Positions 1-12,779 of a stretch of DNA of 64,000 bases are shown here, one piece after another. Position 1 is the stretch's first letter, and each line of letters opens with the position of its first letter. The translations under genes and the position numbers were made by a program. A model generated the notes under the pieces. That model was not told where the DNA came from. It made no database searches and was given only the letters and a program-made list of their open reading frames with translations. This DNA comes from Narthecium ossifragum. Taxonomy: Eukaryota > Streptophyta > Magnoliopsida > Dioscoreales > Nartheciaceae. The stretch covers positions 21,743,851-21,807,850 of the forward strand of contig OY986973.1 of the NCBI GenBank assembly GCA_963920575.1, read 5' to 3'.

Positions 1-324
1 CACGGCGACGCCCTGCAGCACCAACACGGCGACGATCATCGTGAAGATGAAGATAGAACAACAGGTTGATCAGGAAGAAGGATTCGTGGCCGCGCGCGGC
101 ACGAGCCGATGAGTCCCAGAAGTGATATCTATCAGCAAGATGAATAATTAAGGACCCCAAGTTAAGGGCAGGCTTCCTCAAGAACCTCTCACACATGCAT
201 GGTGGTGTTACCCTGAACTGAAGAAAGCCATATCCCAAGTCCTAGTAGTGAGAGGGAGATGATGAGTACGTGCTATATACCAAGTTTAGGATCCCTACAA
301 TGCCATTGCCATGATACTGTCCAT
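1..324 (-). pseudogene. Decayed tetraspanin copy (5' part of exon 1)
   Basis: Read on the minus strand from the ATG at 324, this stretch matches the first exon of the intact tetraspanin gene at 1627-2709. Recognisable pieces are the first membrane segment (GIVGILNL, GLGIW), the MCERFLR motif and the ISLLGLIGSC segment. They lie in different reading frames and are separated by in-frame stops, so no tetraspanin can be made. The copy runs off the left edge of the window, so its second exon cannot be seen. It lies head-to-tail downstream of the working gene, which points to tandem duplication followed by decay. Confidence 0.8.
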
Positions 325-1626
325 CTCTCTCTCTAGAGCTGTGACGATGGTCTTGAACTGCTCTCACTTTCTCTCTATATCTGTGTTCAGGTGCTTATGT
401 GCAAGGCTCTTTTTTTTTTTTTTCCTTTCAAATTAGCCCCTGCCTTATAGTTGCATATTGGGAGAACCTCCCTCCCTTATTGATATTTGCATTAATTTTG
501 CTGCCGCTCTTATTCGTTATAGTTAAGGATAAAGATTCGTGTACATGGAATTAAGTTAAGGATAAACTGCAAAGGTCTTAATTACTTGAGGGCTATTTTT
601 ATTTGTTTCTTCATCTCCAGGTACATTATGCTATTTCCAAAATAATTAGTCAAAACTCGAATTATTTTGAAAATTCAAGAATTTAACCAAAACCAGCTCC
701 CACGATATGAAGCTTTTATAATTGGTATGAAATAACCTCGATCACAATGCTCATTAATTAATATTATCATCGGAAATTTCGTCGATTAATTACATCATTA
801 ATTAGAGATTTCAGTACGGGAGATGATAAAGTATGACGATCTTAATTCATGAGCATAATTTTAAGCCGTATGCAAACATAAGTACCGATTACCTTTAATG
901 CACAGTTAAAAAACCTTCTTCCGGGATTTTCTGTGGTCCAGCTAGTCCTCAATTTGGATCTCGATCCACACAAACAAATTGAAGAAAAATGAAACGGGGA
1001 GGATGAACCACTGTAGGACATTGTGTACCTTTGGAAAAACAATGTACAAAATGAGAAAGCTCCGACCGTAGCCGCCGTAGCCCTTCCTCTCCCTGTCTTC
1101 CTCGCCAAGATCGATGATCTCCCCCCCTTTTCCCAGCCGACGATCTCTCCGACCATAGCCGCCGTAGCCGACGATCTCTTTGAGCAAGCTCCGACGATCT
1201 CTCTGAGCCGACGAACTCTCCCCCCTCTCTTTGAGCAAACTTTTATTTTACTAACCTGGTGAACCCGTAGCCTAAATATAACCTAATCCATGCGGGAGAG
1301 GGAAACGTTGGTCACGTGAGGCTCACGTGACCAACGGCACCGTTGGCTTCTCTGACGACATACGAGGGCGAGGACCACATTGACACAAAATTGAAACTAT
1401 AGGGACCAAATTGGCCAAATTAGAAACATAGGGACGTAATAAACATTCCAATAAAATTACAGGGACCAAAAAGGTAATTTAGCCTTATCAATACAAAACG
1501 AGCATTCATATGATCATCGAAGACAAAGCATCAAAATAATCATGCATGCAAAGAAACCCAAATAATTAAAGAGATGTATATATGTTTTAATCAAACAAAT
1601 AACTAGCTAACAAGCTGTTTATATTT
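325..1626. other. Intergenic, no gene recognised
   Basis: AT-rich spacer between the tetraspanin pseudogene and gene. It holds a stretch with repeated CCGACGATCTCT-like words (about 1070-1230), a palindrome at 1307-1335 and short low-complexity runs. The open frames over 842-1262 overlap each other on both strands and resemble no family I know. Confidence 0.6.
1307..1335. repeat. Perfect palindrome with two G-boxes
   Basis: Two 14-base arms (GTTGGTCACGTGAG and its exact reverse complement) are separated by a single base. Each arm contains the G-box core CACGTG, the classic bZIP/bHLH site. It lies about 290 bases beyond the tetraspanin stop codon, so it could be a decayed transposon end rather than a promoter element. 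Confidence 0.7.
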
Positions 1627-2709
1627 CTATATGCGATCATATAAGCCTGATGATCTGTAACCCTGATAACGACCATGATGAACTCGGTGTTTGTTTTCGA
1701 ATGCGCAGCAGCCAAGGGAGTAGACAATGATGAGGAGCAAGAGCAGGGATGCCTCAAATATGAGGAGCTTCTTCCACTGTGACTTAAGGTTTGCAAGAAC
1801 ACCTGCCTTGCATGTCTTGCAGTAATAGCATAGCACATTGTGATCACTGTTCCATGTCTTGCAATCACTATCTGTTGATGAAGAGGATCCGGATCTAATT
1901 GGGGCCGTCCAATTAAAGGTTGCATTATGGTATTCAAATCCACAGGATGGTGGCGGTCTGCAACAACCCGTCTGCGTAAAAATTTCAATAAGAACTTATA
2001 ATTTTGGTTATTTGAGAAATGATCTTTACTTCAAAACCCAAAGATTATGAACAATTTTTTGGCAAATTATCGTAACATCTTTATATATATCGACTAAATT
2101 TATACTGATAAATATCAACTAATTAAGGAAGAGTTATAAATTGATGGCTCATTAATTAAGATGAAAACATAATTTTAAACTAAAACATTTCAACCTGGAA
2201 CAAGAAATTAATAAGAGAGATAAGAATTAAAGTACTTGTATTGGTGATAGGTTTCTCTTGTAGAAGTCCGAAACCTCGCCGGAGTTCCCACCGCAGACCT
2301 TTCCGGCGCTCAGGCAAGACTCAATCCCCTGCCAAATCTCCTTATTTTCCAGCCTCTTCTTCAACCAATGCGGTTGGCCGGCGGCACGGTCGTCCTCCAA
2401 CAGGCCTAGTTTGTTGATGACCATGAATTCAAGCACGGCGAAGCCCAGCACGGCGATGATCATGGCGAAGATGAAGAACAGATAGATCCACAGGAAAGCG
2501 CGACTGCGGCATGAGCCGATCAAGCCCAGAAGAGATATGACCAGGAAGAAGGAGCCCAAGACAAGCACAGGCCCCCTCAAGAACCTCTCGCACATGGTGC
2601 TGCCCTGATCATGAACTGAAAACCATATCCCAAGGCCTATTATTGAGAGGGAGATGATGAGGGCTATCAAGTTTAGGAACCCTACAAGGCCATTGCTGAT
2701 CTTGGCCAT
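1627..2709 (-). CDS. Tetraspanin (TET family), two exons
   Basis: Exons are 2236-2709 and 1627-1971, joined in phase 0 at CAA|GT ... CAG|ACG, giving 272 residues, a normal plant tetraspanin length. The chosen start (MAKISNGLVG) matches the family; an in-frame ATG 26 codons upstream only adds a translation of the CT-rich leader. Visible features are four hydrophobic segments, the MCERFLR loop, and a large extracellular loop ending in the plant signature GCC-RPPPSCGF (about residues 160-170). The CYYCKTCKAGVLANLK motif precedes the last membrane span. Plant tetraspanins organise membrane microdomains at the plasma membrane and in exosome-like vesicles, with partner proteins rather than a catalytic role. 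The closest relatives are probably TET7/8/9-type genes; I cannot assign the paralogue. Confidence 0.92.
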
Positions 2710-3463
2710 CTCTCTCTCTCTCTCAAGGTGGTTTTGAACTGCTCTCCTCTCTCTCTCTCTCTGTCTCTCTTTATGGGCAGTCTTCATGTGCTTATGTGGA
2801 AGGATTTTTTTACAAATAGCCCCCTACTTATAACTACTCTAGGGTGTGGGCACGTGTCCCTCACACGGTTCACGTTTTTCAGTTACGTTCTTTAGTTATA
2901 TGTTGGGTGGGTGATTCAATCTGAACCCTTGGATTGAACGCTCTACGCCGTCAAATAAGATTTATTCTCTCACCACCGTATCTCGTAAGATTGTTTGCCA
3001 ATACTCCTTTATTAATATTTGCTATCAATTTCACCGCAGCTCTTATTCATTTTCCTTACGAAAAGGCCTCTATCTTTTTTTTTTAACAAATCCAATTGAC
3101 CTTATTTATTTGTACTCTCAGAAAATAATGACTAATTACTCTTTACTTGGTTAATTGATTGACATTGGTCAAAGAGTCGTGATTTGTGTACATGGTCACG
3201 TGACATGTACATCGGATGAAAATTAACTTAAGGTGCATTTTGAATAATTGGGAGGGGGGGCATTTCACAATAAAATACATGGTAGGGGGGGTATTTGCAA
3301 AAGAAAAGACCTATGTGCAAATGTAGCAAGATAGAAAGCCAGGAAGAAACATAGATGAAATGGAAAAGGAAATGAAGAGACGCCTAGGAGAAGGTTAAAA
3401 GGTTTGCCATATATAAGACCAAACATTTAATACCCATCCCTCATTTTGTTGTGAACGTGACAC
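2710..3463. other. Tetraspanin 5' leader and upstream region
   Basis: A CT/GA-rich run (2710-2770) lies directly upstream of the start codon and is probably the 5' leader. The rest is AT-rich spacer with no reading frame or RNA gene that I can recognise. Confidence 0.5.
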
Positions 3464-3466
3464 TTA

Positions 3467-3672
3467 GCCCCCGTTTGGTTCGGGGTTAGAAAAAGTGGGG
3501 TTAAGGAGGAATAGGGTTAGAAAAAGTGGGGTTAAGGAATGGGGATAGGAAAAAGTAGAGTGGTGGTGGTAGGTGAAATGGGGATAAACCCGTAATGATT
3601 ACTTTTGGTGTTTGGGATAGGAATGGGGATAACCCCATTAAAAACGGGGATAACCCCAAACCAAACAAGGCC
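3467..3672. mobile_element. Tourist-like (PIF/Harbinger) MITE, 206 bp
   Basis: The ends are inverted repeats: GCCCCCGTTTGGTTCGGGGTT on the left and the reverse complement of GGCCTTGTTTGGTTTGGGGTT on the right. It is flanked by the 3-base direct repeat TTA (3464-3466 and 3673-3675), the target duplication of PIF/Harbinger elements. There is no coding capacity, so it would need a transposase in trans. The interior repeats GGGGATA/AAAAAGTGGGGTTA words. Confidence 0.85.
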
Positions 3673-3675
3673 TTA

Positions 3676-4999
3676 TGGTTCATCCAATCGACCTCCAAAA
3701 TTAAAATAAAGTTTAAGACATGCTGTATTTGGACATATAATATTAGTGTCCACGTCCATGGCTTAAACCTCTAACCCTATGTATACGCGTGGGAAACACC
3801 CTGTCATGCATTAACCGGAGATTGCCGGTCGACCGCGTTTCCCTTGGGTGTAGTTCTAGAAGGTTGACCGGTTATCGGCTGTGGATAAAGAGTGTGGTCA
3901 AAAAGTGGAGGGAAAGATTAATTAGTAAACGTAACGTATGGAAATTACTGGACCAATTATATTCGCTGATGTGGAATTCTTTTTCCAATTTTAGTAAGTT
4001 ATGAAGTTAATTAGCTACGTTTAGTGACAAAATAATGGTCGAACAGAGCTTGATCAAGCCTAAATTGACACAAATTTCAAGCCCAAGTCAACTCGGAGCC
4101 GTAACGAGGCACCTGATACTTGGTCTACTGATCTTAACGAGTATATACTTAATTTGTAAGGCTTCACATAGCTGCTAAATTGAGATCAAACTTTAATGTT
4201 AATGGATTTCAAGTTTGATTTGTCAAACTTCAACTCGAGTAGATTTATTCCGTCATCAATTTCCAATTTCAAACGAGAAGTGATTGGGCGCATCGTACAT
4301 GATCATTTTCAACGGTTCAGATCCACTCGCATCCATTGGTCCCCATCAACTAAGTCAATAATACATGACCACCTAAGTCATGTGTAATGTACATCACTGA
4401 AAAGCCATGTACACAAATCTTTTTTCATTTCAAACATATAACTTATTAAATAAATAAAATAAGCAATGTGGTGTGAAGAGTAAATATAGTGGTGGATAAG
4501 TTAAGCAAGTCAAAATCTATAGTGTACATGTAAATTATGATTTTATGAAAGTATTTGCATAATTAGGTTTCTTCGAGGGGCATAAATGCAAAAAAAAAAA
4601 AAAAGGCCACTAGCACTGCAATGAACTAGAATCCACAGTCCTGAGATCAAATAGGAAACTTTATGACCTATAATAATAGCATGTCATTATAGGAAACTAT
4701 ACATAGCCTGCACAAATCATGCAGAACCAATGCTTAGCACGTATTTAACGTAAGAGTAGGGGCTTCAAACGCCATAATACCAAAGAGTAGCATTTTTTTG
4801 CTTAAACACAGCAGGAACCAAGAATTTTTCACTCCAACCAGCAGGATCAATCAGATTTTAAAAACACATCAATCCGCAGAACATAGTCACTTCTCTTATC
4901 AGATGTATGATGCATGAACCACCAGTCAATTTTCAAGTGCAGACTTTATAAAAAAAAAATTGAGCTTTTTACCCCGGCATAGGGTGAGAGACTGACAAA
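3676..4999. other. Intergenic, no gene recognised
   Basis: Spacer between the MITE and the 3' end of the BRCT/RING/PHD gene. Short frames at 3789-4004 and 4196-4387 show no known motif. The last few hundred bases probably hold the 3' untranslated region of the minus-strand gene. Confidence 0.5.
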
Positions 5000-7900
5000 C
5001 TAGCGATAACGCTGGAGTAGTCCTCGAAGACCTCTGCAGTCGATACATGTCCACACAGGCATTGGAGGGTCGAGACAATAAGAGTGTATGCATCGAACTT
5101 GGCAGAGGTGACAGCTTTGCAAGAGATCTTCCGGTTCACGATTTTGGCATGCGCAGCAAACAGAATCTGGGGGCTTTTGGATTGCCCAGAAATAATAAAT
5201 GGTTCAGTTCTCAGAACTAGATGAAGATATTGTGTACTACTGTGAAGTCTAGATTACAGCCAGTAACAAATTATCACTTTCCTAGATCAGGAAGCCAAAT
5301 ATAATCATTTGAAAAAAGTGGAAAATAACTGCTTACTTGTGGTCCATAGAAGCTACTCCCTCTATCTGATAGCATGCAAACATCGATATTTGTTGTGCCG
5401 GAAGGAATAGTTTGTGAATATATCTTCTGATCATATGAGCCAGCCCCCTCCACCTTTGTGATGCATGCAATACTGAATTTACAAAGAGGGCATGTTGGGA
5501 CCTTCTTTTCAGCGACCTGAAAAATATAATGATGATGTCATGAGAAGAAAGACTAAGATCCCGAAGGGAATCCAAGCAACTAAGAGACAAATCCTAGAGG
5601 CCTATAAGGTGACTATAGTAGGATAGACTTCATCATCTTCAAGTGATAATGCTAGATAAGAGAGGCGAGGACAATTATAAGTGAGGCAATGGGAGCTTCC
5701 CATTTTGACAGAGAATTCTGCCCATTGACCTTTTTCTTGCCTTGGGCGTCTGGGATTAAATACTCTGGGCTAAAGACAGAATGCCATAAGCTAATATGTC
5801 GTAGACTCGTAATTTAGCACAAGAAGTCTGTTGAAGTGGAGGGCACAGTACCTGTCTTGCATAGAGGGGGGATAATCACTATTATAGATGAATATAGTAA
5901 AAGTTGTCCAGTAATTTTAAGTGAATACCGTGATGGAAAATTAAGCTAAGGCGTCCATTGTGAAAGCTTTGGAAACAACAAACGTGCTTCTGAGCATTCT
6001 AAAAAACAATTAGCCTTGGCTGCTGATCCACATGCGAATTTCATGAATAAAGAATCAATTATCGGTTTATTACAGTTTAAAATAGAACTTGTCATCATGG
6101 TAGTAAGCTGCTTGATCCAAAGAGAGATTTATAGTATCTACCTCTAAAATCTTTCTTCTTTCAAAAGCCTTGTTCCAACTTATAAAGACGTATAGTACAT
6201 TTCTTTACTACGAAGGAAATGTTATGCCTTGTCTTTTTCAACAATCCTGTCAACTATATCAGCTTCTAACAAATCAGAGAGTCTATTAAACAAGAGCACG
6301 TTTTCAGAAAAATTGCAAGCTGAAATCTGCTTCAGTGAATGTTTTTTTCATAAACCAAGTGATCCAGCCAGTTCTCCTTCTTTGTAAGTACAAGTTTTGT
6401 ATAGTTGTGACATAAATTAAATAGGGTTCTCTCTCTAGGTAGTGCACCTCAACAAATAAACATGAAGATATAATTTATAAAGCAAATGACAGGGCATGGA
6501 GAATGCAAATATAAAGCAATAAAAGGCATGTAGGGTTACAAACAATTAATTACATTTATGCAACACTGCTCTATCAACTCAAACCTCTAATGACTTTAGA
6601 ACAAGTAATTATCTCAACCTAAGCAACTCCAGCATGATTGCAAGAGCAACAAAACACATTATATCCACTTCAATACTCTGGTCCTAGCTTAAGGAGATAC
6701 TGAAACAGCAGGGAATCAATAATTGTCATATTTCATCCTTACATCCTATATTGGACCAATCTTTGACCAACATAGATGAAGCAGAGTAGTCTGCACGTGT
6801 TAGATACAGAAAGCATCAAAAAGAATCTTCAATGAGCTAGGATAATAGCTTTACCGCAACTAGGGAGTTGAAGTACAAGGAATTTAAACTACCATAGTGT
6901 AAAGTGGAACATACAGAAGTGCTACATACCATATGATCAACCCATCCTTGGATGCAGTTATAACAGAAACGATGTCCGCATGGTAAGACTCCCCTTGATG
7001 AGCAAAATTCTGTCCAACAAATTACACAGGATAATTCTGCTGATTTCTGCAAATTGACCGACTCCTGAACATCATTGTCATCTTCAAGCCATTCATTCTG
7101 GTTCTCCTTGAGGTCACAAACACTATCTTCATTCCTTACAGGCTCTAGATCTCCATCTTGTGAATTTGTTTCATCATCAGACAATGCATTGATACAGCCC
7201 AAATTGTTCATGGCTATTAGCTCCCCAAGGCGAGAAGACACATGCTCAGCAGGTATTCCGTTGTATGATGAACCAACACCATTCATCATATTATCCACAT
7301 AACTAAATTCCAAGTCCATGTTCTCATGCCGTTTGGGACGTTTCCACCGGCAATGTCCTTGCTTGCAGTCTAGGACAGATGGTTGATCAACACTACCAGA
7401 TGTTTTCTTCTTTTTCACAAGCCGGCGACTTTTACGAGATGGTTGATCAACACTAACACCTCCAATACCATTACATGATTTCCTTCTTTGTTTCAAGCAC
7501 ATAGCTGAGGAGCTAGGGTTCCGATGCTGTTTAGGTATTCAAGATCCAATCTAGTCAAATAGTAATTTAGGATTCAAGCATGTAGCATATGGCCTCTGAC
7601 TAGAGGAAAAGAAAGCAATATCTGATGGGCTTATAAGAAAAGATACTCAGGTTTAATAGTCACATTAAAACAAAACAGAAGAGCTCAAGAACTATAGCTT
7701 CAGAAGAAAAACCAATCATACTACTAAGCTATGAAAAACACATCAAACTCTTGAACAAATGATCAGTTTCATTTCGCCGTAGTAACAAGTGCATGGCTGT
7801 GATTCATCCACAAGGATTTCAAAAAATTAATAGTTTTCCACAGTGAAGGATTAATTAACAATTCACCTATTTATGTGATCACTGATGATAGACTCGTTAT

Positions 7901-10733
7901 AATGGCCTTCTAAAAACTTATCAAGAGCATCTTTAACCATTGGTCACTTCTGATATTAGGTAAATTTGAGGCCCTTGACTATCTGCAAACTGACAAACAA
8001 TTAACTTATGCTGCATGCTTAAATTTGGAGAATCTACTTTCTTCTGATTATAGATTTCAAAATGGTAGGAACATCTATCTTAAAATTATCATGTCACTAA
8101 ATCAAGAACTAACTATAAGCTTTGAGCACCAGTTTTCCCTTATTGGAACTAACTTAGGGATGACAAGTAAGTATTGTCATCTACTTTCTGTAAATACCAG
8201 TTCAAAGGAGAAGATAAGTCCTGCAACATTTGAAGAAACTACTGTCAAATGAATGCAAATTAGGAGTTAAACTCACCTCATTTAAGAAATGAGAAGCAGT
8301 CCAAGAAAAACATCCAACACTTGAACACCCAACATCAGTCTTAATCGCTTCATTATCACCCATTGGATTCGAGTGCTCATACAAAATGCTCCTTTCTGGA
8401 GCTAAGGGGGATTGTTTCTTCCCACAGGCATTCGCAGCACTTGGCACATCCAACGATATTGATCCTACTTCTTGCCCACTGCATAATGCTACGAAGAGAA
8501 GCATAAATGAAGATAAACACACGCAACCTTGTTTGAACAGCATAACATAAGGACCAATTGTGAAATCTCTATCCTATGGATTATGAAGGATAGCACAAAG
8601 TATTATCCTCTTGGCTCTTTTAAAGTATCATAAAAGGGAACAAAAAAGCGTCAAACAAAAATTGTCACTATAGACAAGGTGGAATGCAGTATAGATCAAA
8701 ACAATGCATCATCAAAGCCACTTATGCCAAAAGATTTTTCAACAGATGCTCCAAGTTTGACGTAATGGAAATGAGTATGACCAAAGTTGAAGCCTTTACT
8801 TAGATGTGCCACTATATCCTGCGGCAGGTGCAAGGACATATCTATCATCTATGGAATAATTGATACAAAAAGATAGCTTTTCAAACAGCTCCTTAAATTT
8901 TCATACTTGGACCACCAGTCCTACCCATAAAAAGTTCTTTAATTTTCATAGCATGGATTGATTCCAAAAGACATCTAGCAATTTTAAACCAAGAATGATT
9001 CCAAAAACGAAACATAATAACTTAAAATTCTCTTTCTAGTCTTTGGCATCTCAAGTTAGCTAAAGTGGGTGTTATTGCTAGTTAAAAGGCTAACAATCAA
9101 CATTTCAAGGTTAGCAAGCTCCATTTAGGTCCAAGCAAAAAAAAAAAAAAACAAAACAAAAGCTTCAGCAGTGTCAGATTTTGGATTCTGAAATATTCAC
9201 AGAAAATAAGGATCAGAAAAGAATTGAAAACAAAAACAACAAGAAAATTACTAGGATTGTAAATGAAAGAATAATGCTACTTCATGCTCCAAGCATTTCA
9301 GATGGTCCATTATCAAATTACCTTTATTTTATTTCAACATTTTGCTTTTTGAAATACTATGCACTTTGAAGTGTTAATAGTACAGGACTAATGAACCCAC
9401 TCAATATAGAAATTTATCTGCTTCTTTTTGAAATTTTGTAACAATAAACAGTATCTATTCGCTTTAGTTTGTAGGTTAAAAAACTCTTTCTTTGAATTGT
9501 TTTAAAAATTTGAATTGGTCAATCTACAAAAGCTACAAATAAGAGATGACTACACGAAGAAGATGTTCAGCTTTGGATTTTGAGCATCTCTAATTAATCA
9601 TGTCTTGGAAGGAGGAAAATTTTTACTATCAGCAATTAGTTCATCGTTTAACTCAGTTTGATATGTAGGTTAAAAAACTTTTTCTATACTTTTTTTTTTT
9701 TATCCGTGTACAATCCTTACTTACAGTACAATCTCTCAAAATACCAATTCCTTCCCTTCCACTATGACATCATGAGCACAGACGCCTGGTTACTTGCATC
9801 AACCATACTAAAACCACCATCAACTCGTGGCACCCACTACAGAACTTACGAACAAGCTATATCCAAATCAAGTCAAAAAGCATCTAAAATGTAGTAGAAG
9901 CATGAATAATGGTTCCGAACGACAACCAAAACAATAAGAATAAACGAGCACCCATACCTCTGCCGAGTATAAGGATCTTCAGGTAGGCGCTTTCCTTCCT
10001 TTAAGCAATCTTCAAACCAGCGATGACTAACAACATGCGTCCCCAACTTCTTCGCCAGATCATGTTTCTTCCCTTCGAAGGTCCAGCATACCTGCAACAA
10101 AGATAAAAAAATTACAGCCATCATGCATCAACCATCCTAATCTGTACAATCCCTGCTGGTACAAATAGGATAAAATCGTTGTTCAAAACGTACCAAATGT
10201 GTTGTGGATTTTGACATAGCTCCGACATAATTAGCACCACTATATGCAATAAGCTTGATAAGCTTGAATCTTTCGGTTCCGTGGTAACCACTGACCGTAG
10301 CAACTATGGACTCCATCCCACGAATCGAAAGATCCCCATCATCTAAAATAGCAAAATTTCGTAAACCATTTTAGAGGAACACTATCAAAGTAGACAATAG
10401 AAAGAAAAATTACAACATCCGATTGGAATTGACGCCCAGAAAAAATAAAAAGCAATTTTTTACACAGAAACTGAATTAGCTGCCAATAAAAGACATCTCA
10501 ACAGATTGATCCAAGAAACAATAGAGAACAACAAGAAAAGTATTCGAAAATTGGCAGCAGATATTGAAGCAAGAAAGATCCGTTCCATCTAAGATCAACT
10601 TATATATCATTTACCAACCAAATTGCGACGGGGACCATCGAGACAAAGAGAATATACCTTCGGATCGCTTGGATGAACCGCGCCGCTCGAGCGATTCAGA
10701 TTTCATAGAGGAGCGACGAAGAGATCCGTCCAT
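5000..10733 (-). CDS. BRCT-RING-PHD zinc-finger protein, seven exons
   Basis: Exons on the minus strand are 10658-10733, 10194-10342, 9958-10091, 8277-8478, 6930-7526, 5337-5516 and 5000-5173. All junctions are GT-AG, phases close, and the product is 503 residues. An N-terminal BRCT domain spans about residues 33-115 ([37 protein letters not shown]). A basic, serine-rich middle (188-350) resembles a nuclear linker. A C3HC4 RING follows, with C354, C357, C370, H372, C375, C378, C395 and C398, split by an intron. A C4HC3 PHD-like finger ends the protein (C452, C455, C467, C470, H476, C479, C489, C492). The order resembles the Arabidopsis 'RING finger/BRCT domain' family (I recall At1g67180). 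Inferred role: nuclear E3 ubiquitin ligase in chromatin or DNA-damage signalling; substrates are unknown. The final acceptor was chosen because only it opens the PHD frame. Confidence 0.88.
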
Positions 10734-10759
10734 CGCTCTCTAGGGTTAGCGGGCTAAGC

Positions 10760-10768
10760 TTAGGGTTT
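10760..10768 (-). promoter_or_regulatory. Telo-box upstream of the BRCT/RING/PHD start
   Basis: On the minus strand this reads AAACCCTAA, a perfect telo-box, 27 bases 5' of the start codon; a second, partial copy (TAACCCTA) sits at 10741-10748. Telo-boxes are common near the transcription start of plant genes for ribosome biogenesis, replication and cell division, which fits a chromatin or DNA-repair factor. Confidence 0.6.
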
Positions 10769-11087
10769 GGCCGGGAGAGAAGAAATAGTTTGAAATGCTC
10801 GAGCGGGAGTAGGCGGGAGGAATTCGCAGTTATTTTGGAAGAAACCCCTTTGAATTCTGATCTATGAGAGGAAGCAATTGCTTTGTTTTCCTCGCAAAAG
10901 TAGTTAATCTCGACCGTCCGTTTGAGAATCCACGGCTACGATTAGCTAGATTACTATTCCTTCTTGTAAAATTTAAATTAAAAATCACTATTTCCTTCAG
11001 AATTCCGTCATAGAGAAACAGTCATAAAGAAATCCACCGTCAGACGGGCCTGGCCGGGTCGGGCTGGCACGGCCCATTTTACAACAC

Positions 11088-11400
11088 TGGTGAGCAAAAC
11101 CGAATCAAAATCATAGAACCGAATTGATTTTTAATATATTCGGTTCAGTTCGGCTTTTTATACGTTAAAAATATGATATTCGGATTTTATTTTTCAAATT
11201 CGATAAATACTGAGATATCGAAATGTTTTTGGTAAGAATGTAAGATATCATATCCTTTGTATATATGATATATCACACCTTAGTCAATTTCGGTTCGGTT
11301 CGGTTTTGTAAAAAAAAGTTCGATTTGATTCGTGTTTTTTTTGTACCGAATAAATTTCAATATTTCAATTTTGTACTGAATATCGAATACTCACCCATGC
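11088..11400. mobile_element. Degenerate CGGTT-rich hAT-like element
   Basis: The stretch carries repeated GTTCGGTTCGG words and ends in GAATATCGAATACTCACCCA. A close relative of that end, GAATATCGAATGCTCATCCCTA, lies at about 22120-22141. The left end (TGGTGAGCAAAACCGAAT) roughly mirrors it. Such ends are typical of short non-autonomous hAT elements in plants. I could not find a clear 8-base target duplication. Confidence 0.35.
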
Positions 11401-11649
11401 CATTTGGGATGATCATCCCTTTAGTTTACAGTTTACACCCGGTATGTGTGTGCGACTTGGTGTGGCTCAACTAAGAAGGAAAAAAAGGAAGGAAAAAAAA
11501 CAGCAGAGTAGACAAAAGGAAAATTTGTTCACTTGATGCTAGTTTATCACAATTATCTGAACTCTGAAGGCTTGTAAACCTCCACTATTATGCAAGAAGA
11601 AAGATGTTCATGCGAGAAGACACTGACCTCTTTCATCATAAATTGGTGA

Positions 11650-12010
11650 GTAATTTGCATACTAATATTAGTGGCATTTCATATTGTATTTTACATATCA
11701 GTATCACTTCTTGTTTTTTTTTGCATATTAGTAACATTTTTATTTAACGGGATGAAATTACCCTTCACTTATGTGCAACTCCTCACTTGTGGTCCTCACT
11801 TGTGGCGCAACTTTATTCACTTATTACGTAATTATTTTTCTTGTTAATCACATTATCAATGAAGTTGCGTAACAAGTGAGTGAAATTACGTAACAAATAG
11901 AGGTAGTTCCGTCCTATAAACTAAAAGCGCCACTAATATGCAACAAGCAGTGAAAGTGGCACCATGTTGTAAAAAAACATATATGGCGTGCCACTAATAT
12001 AAAAATTATT
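11650..12010. mobile_element. Foldback MITE-like element
   Basis: The two halves are imperfect reverse complements. TATTAGTGGCA near 11667 is mirrored by TGCCACTAATATAA near 11990. TCACTTCTTG...TTGCATATTAGTAAC near 11702 is mirrored by GCCACTAATATGCAACAAGCAGTGA near 11930. The centre is also palindromic (CACTTGTGGCGCAACTT against AAGTTGCGTAACAAGTGAG). Exact ends and target duplication are unclear. Confidence 0.5.
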
Positions 12011-12779
12011 CTAAATTGGTTGGCTACAAACAACTTTGATGATGTAAAGCAGACCCACAGATTTTTATCCAAGAAGAAGAGAGAGAATGTGGATGCATCG
12101 ATGGATGCTTCTATACAGATACTAGTAACAATACATTGTATATACTATATATATGGACAAGGTGTAAGAGGGACCAGACAGCTGAAATAATAGGAGATAT
12201 CTGCTTCCAGCCTGATTTAATATGTGAATCGTATGCGTTAAAAAGAAGCTCCCCTTATTTCTCTCTACAAAGAATATATAACATGTTCATGCAGAAGTTT
12301 CTCCAGCTCTATGTGTCCTCTTTGTCGATATTTCTTTCAAGTTTTATACCACCAAACGCTGTAATTGTAGGCTAACTACTTGAATGTCTCCATATTCCTT
12401 AAACCTTTTAAGCATTGCAGACAAAGAATAATTAATTAGTGGAATTGTTTCTCTTGCTTTGCAGAAAAATAAAAGACTGCCGAAATCTTTTCATTGCCTT
12501 TCAAAGAGTAAAAATAGTTTATCATGTATTGGTTTTATGAACATGAGCCACCCATCAGAATATGGAAAAGGAACTGCTTGATTCATTACTTTCACTATAT
12601 ATAGCTGAGAAGAAAATTACGAGCAGACATACAGTTTTATTCAATAGAGGAGAATTATATTGCAGACGATTGAATCCAATCAAATTTTCGTCTTATATTG
12701 TGAGAATTCTCGACTGCAGTTGAAATAATTGAAAACAGCCTGGTTGTCTCAGGTGCTGGACTTCAGAACCTTATTAGTT

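Noticed and set aside
842..1262. Overlapping open frames on both strands
   Set aside because: Low-complexity, repeat-derived sequence with no domain, splice context or family resemblance.
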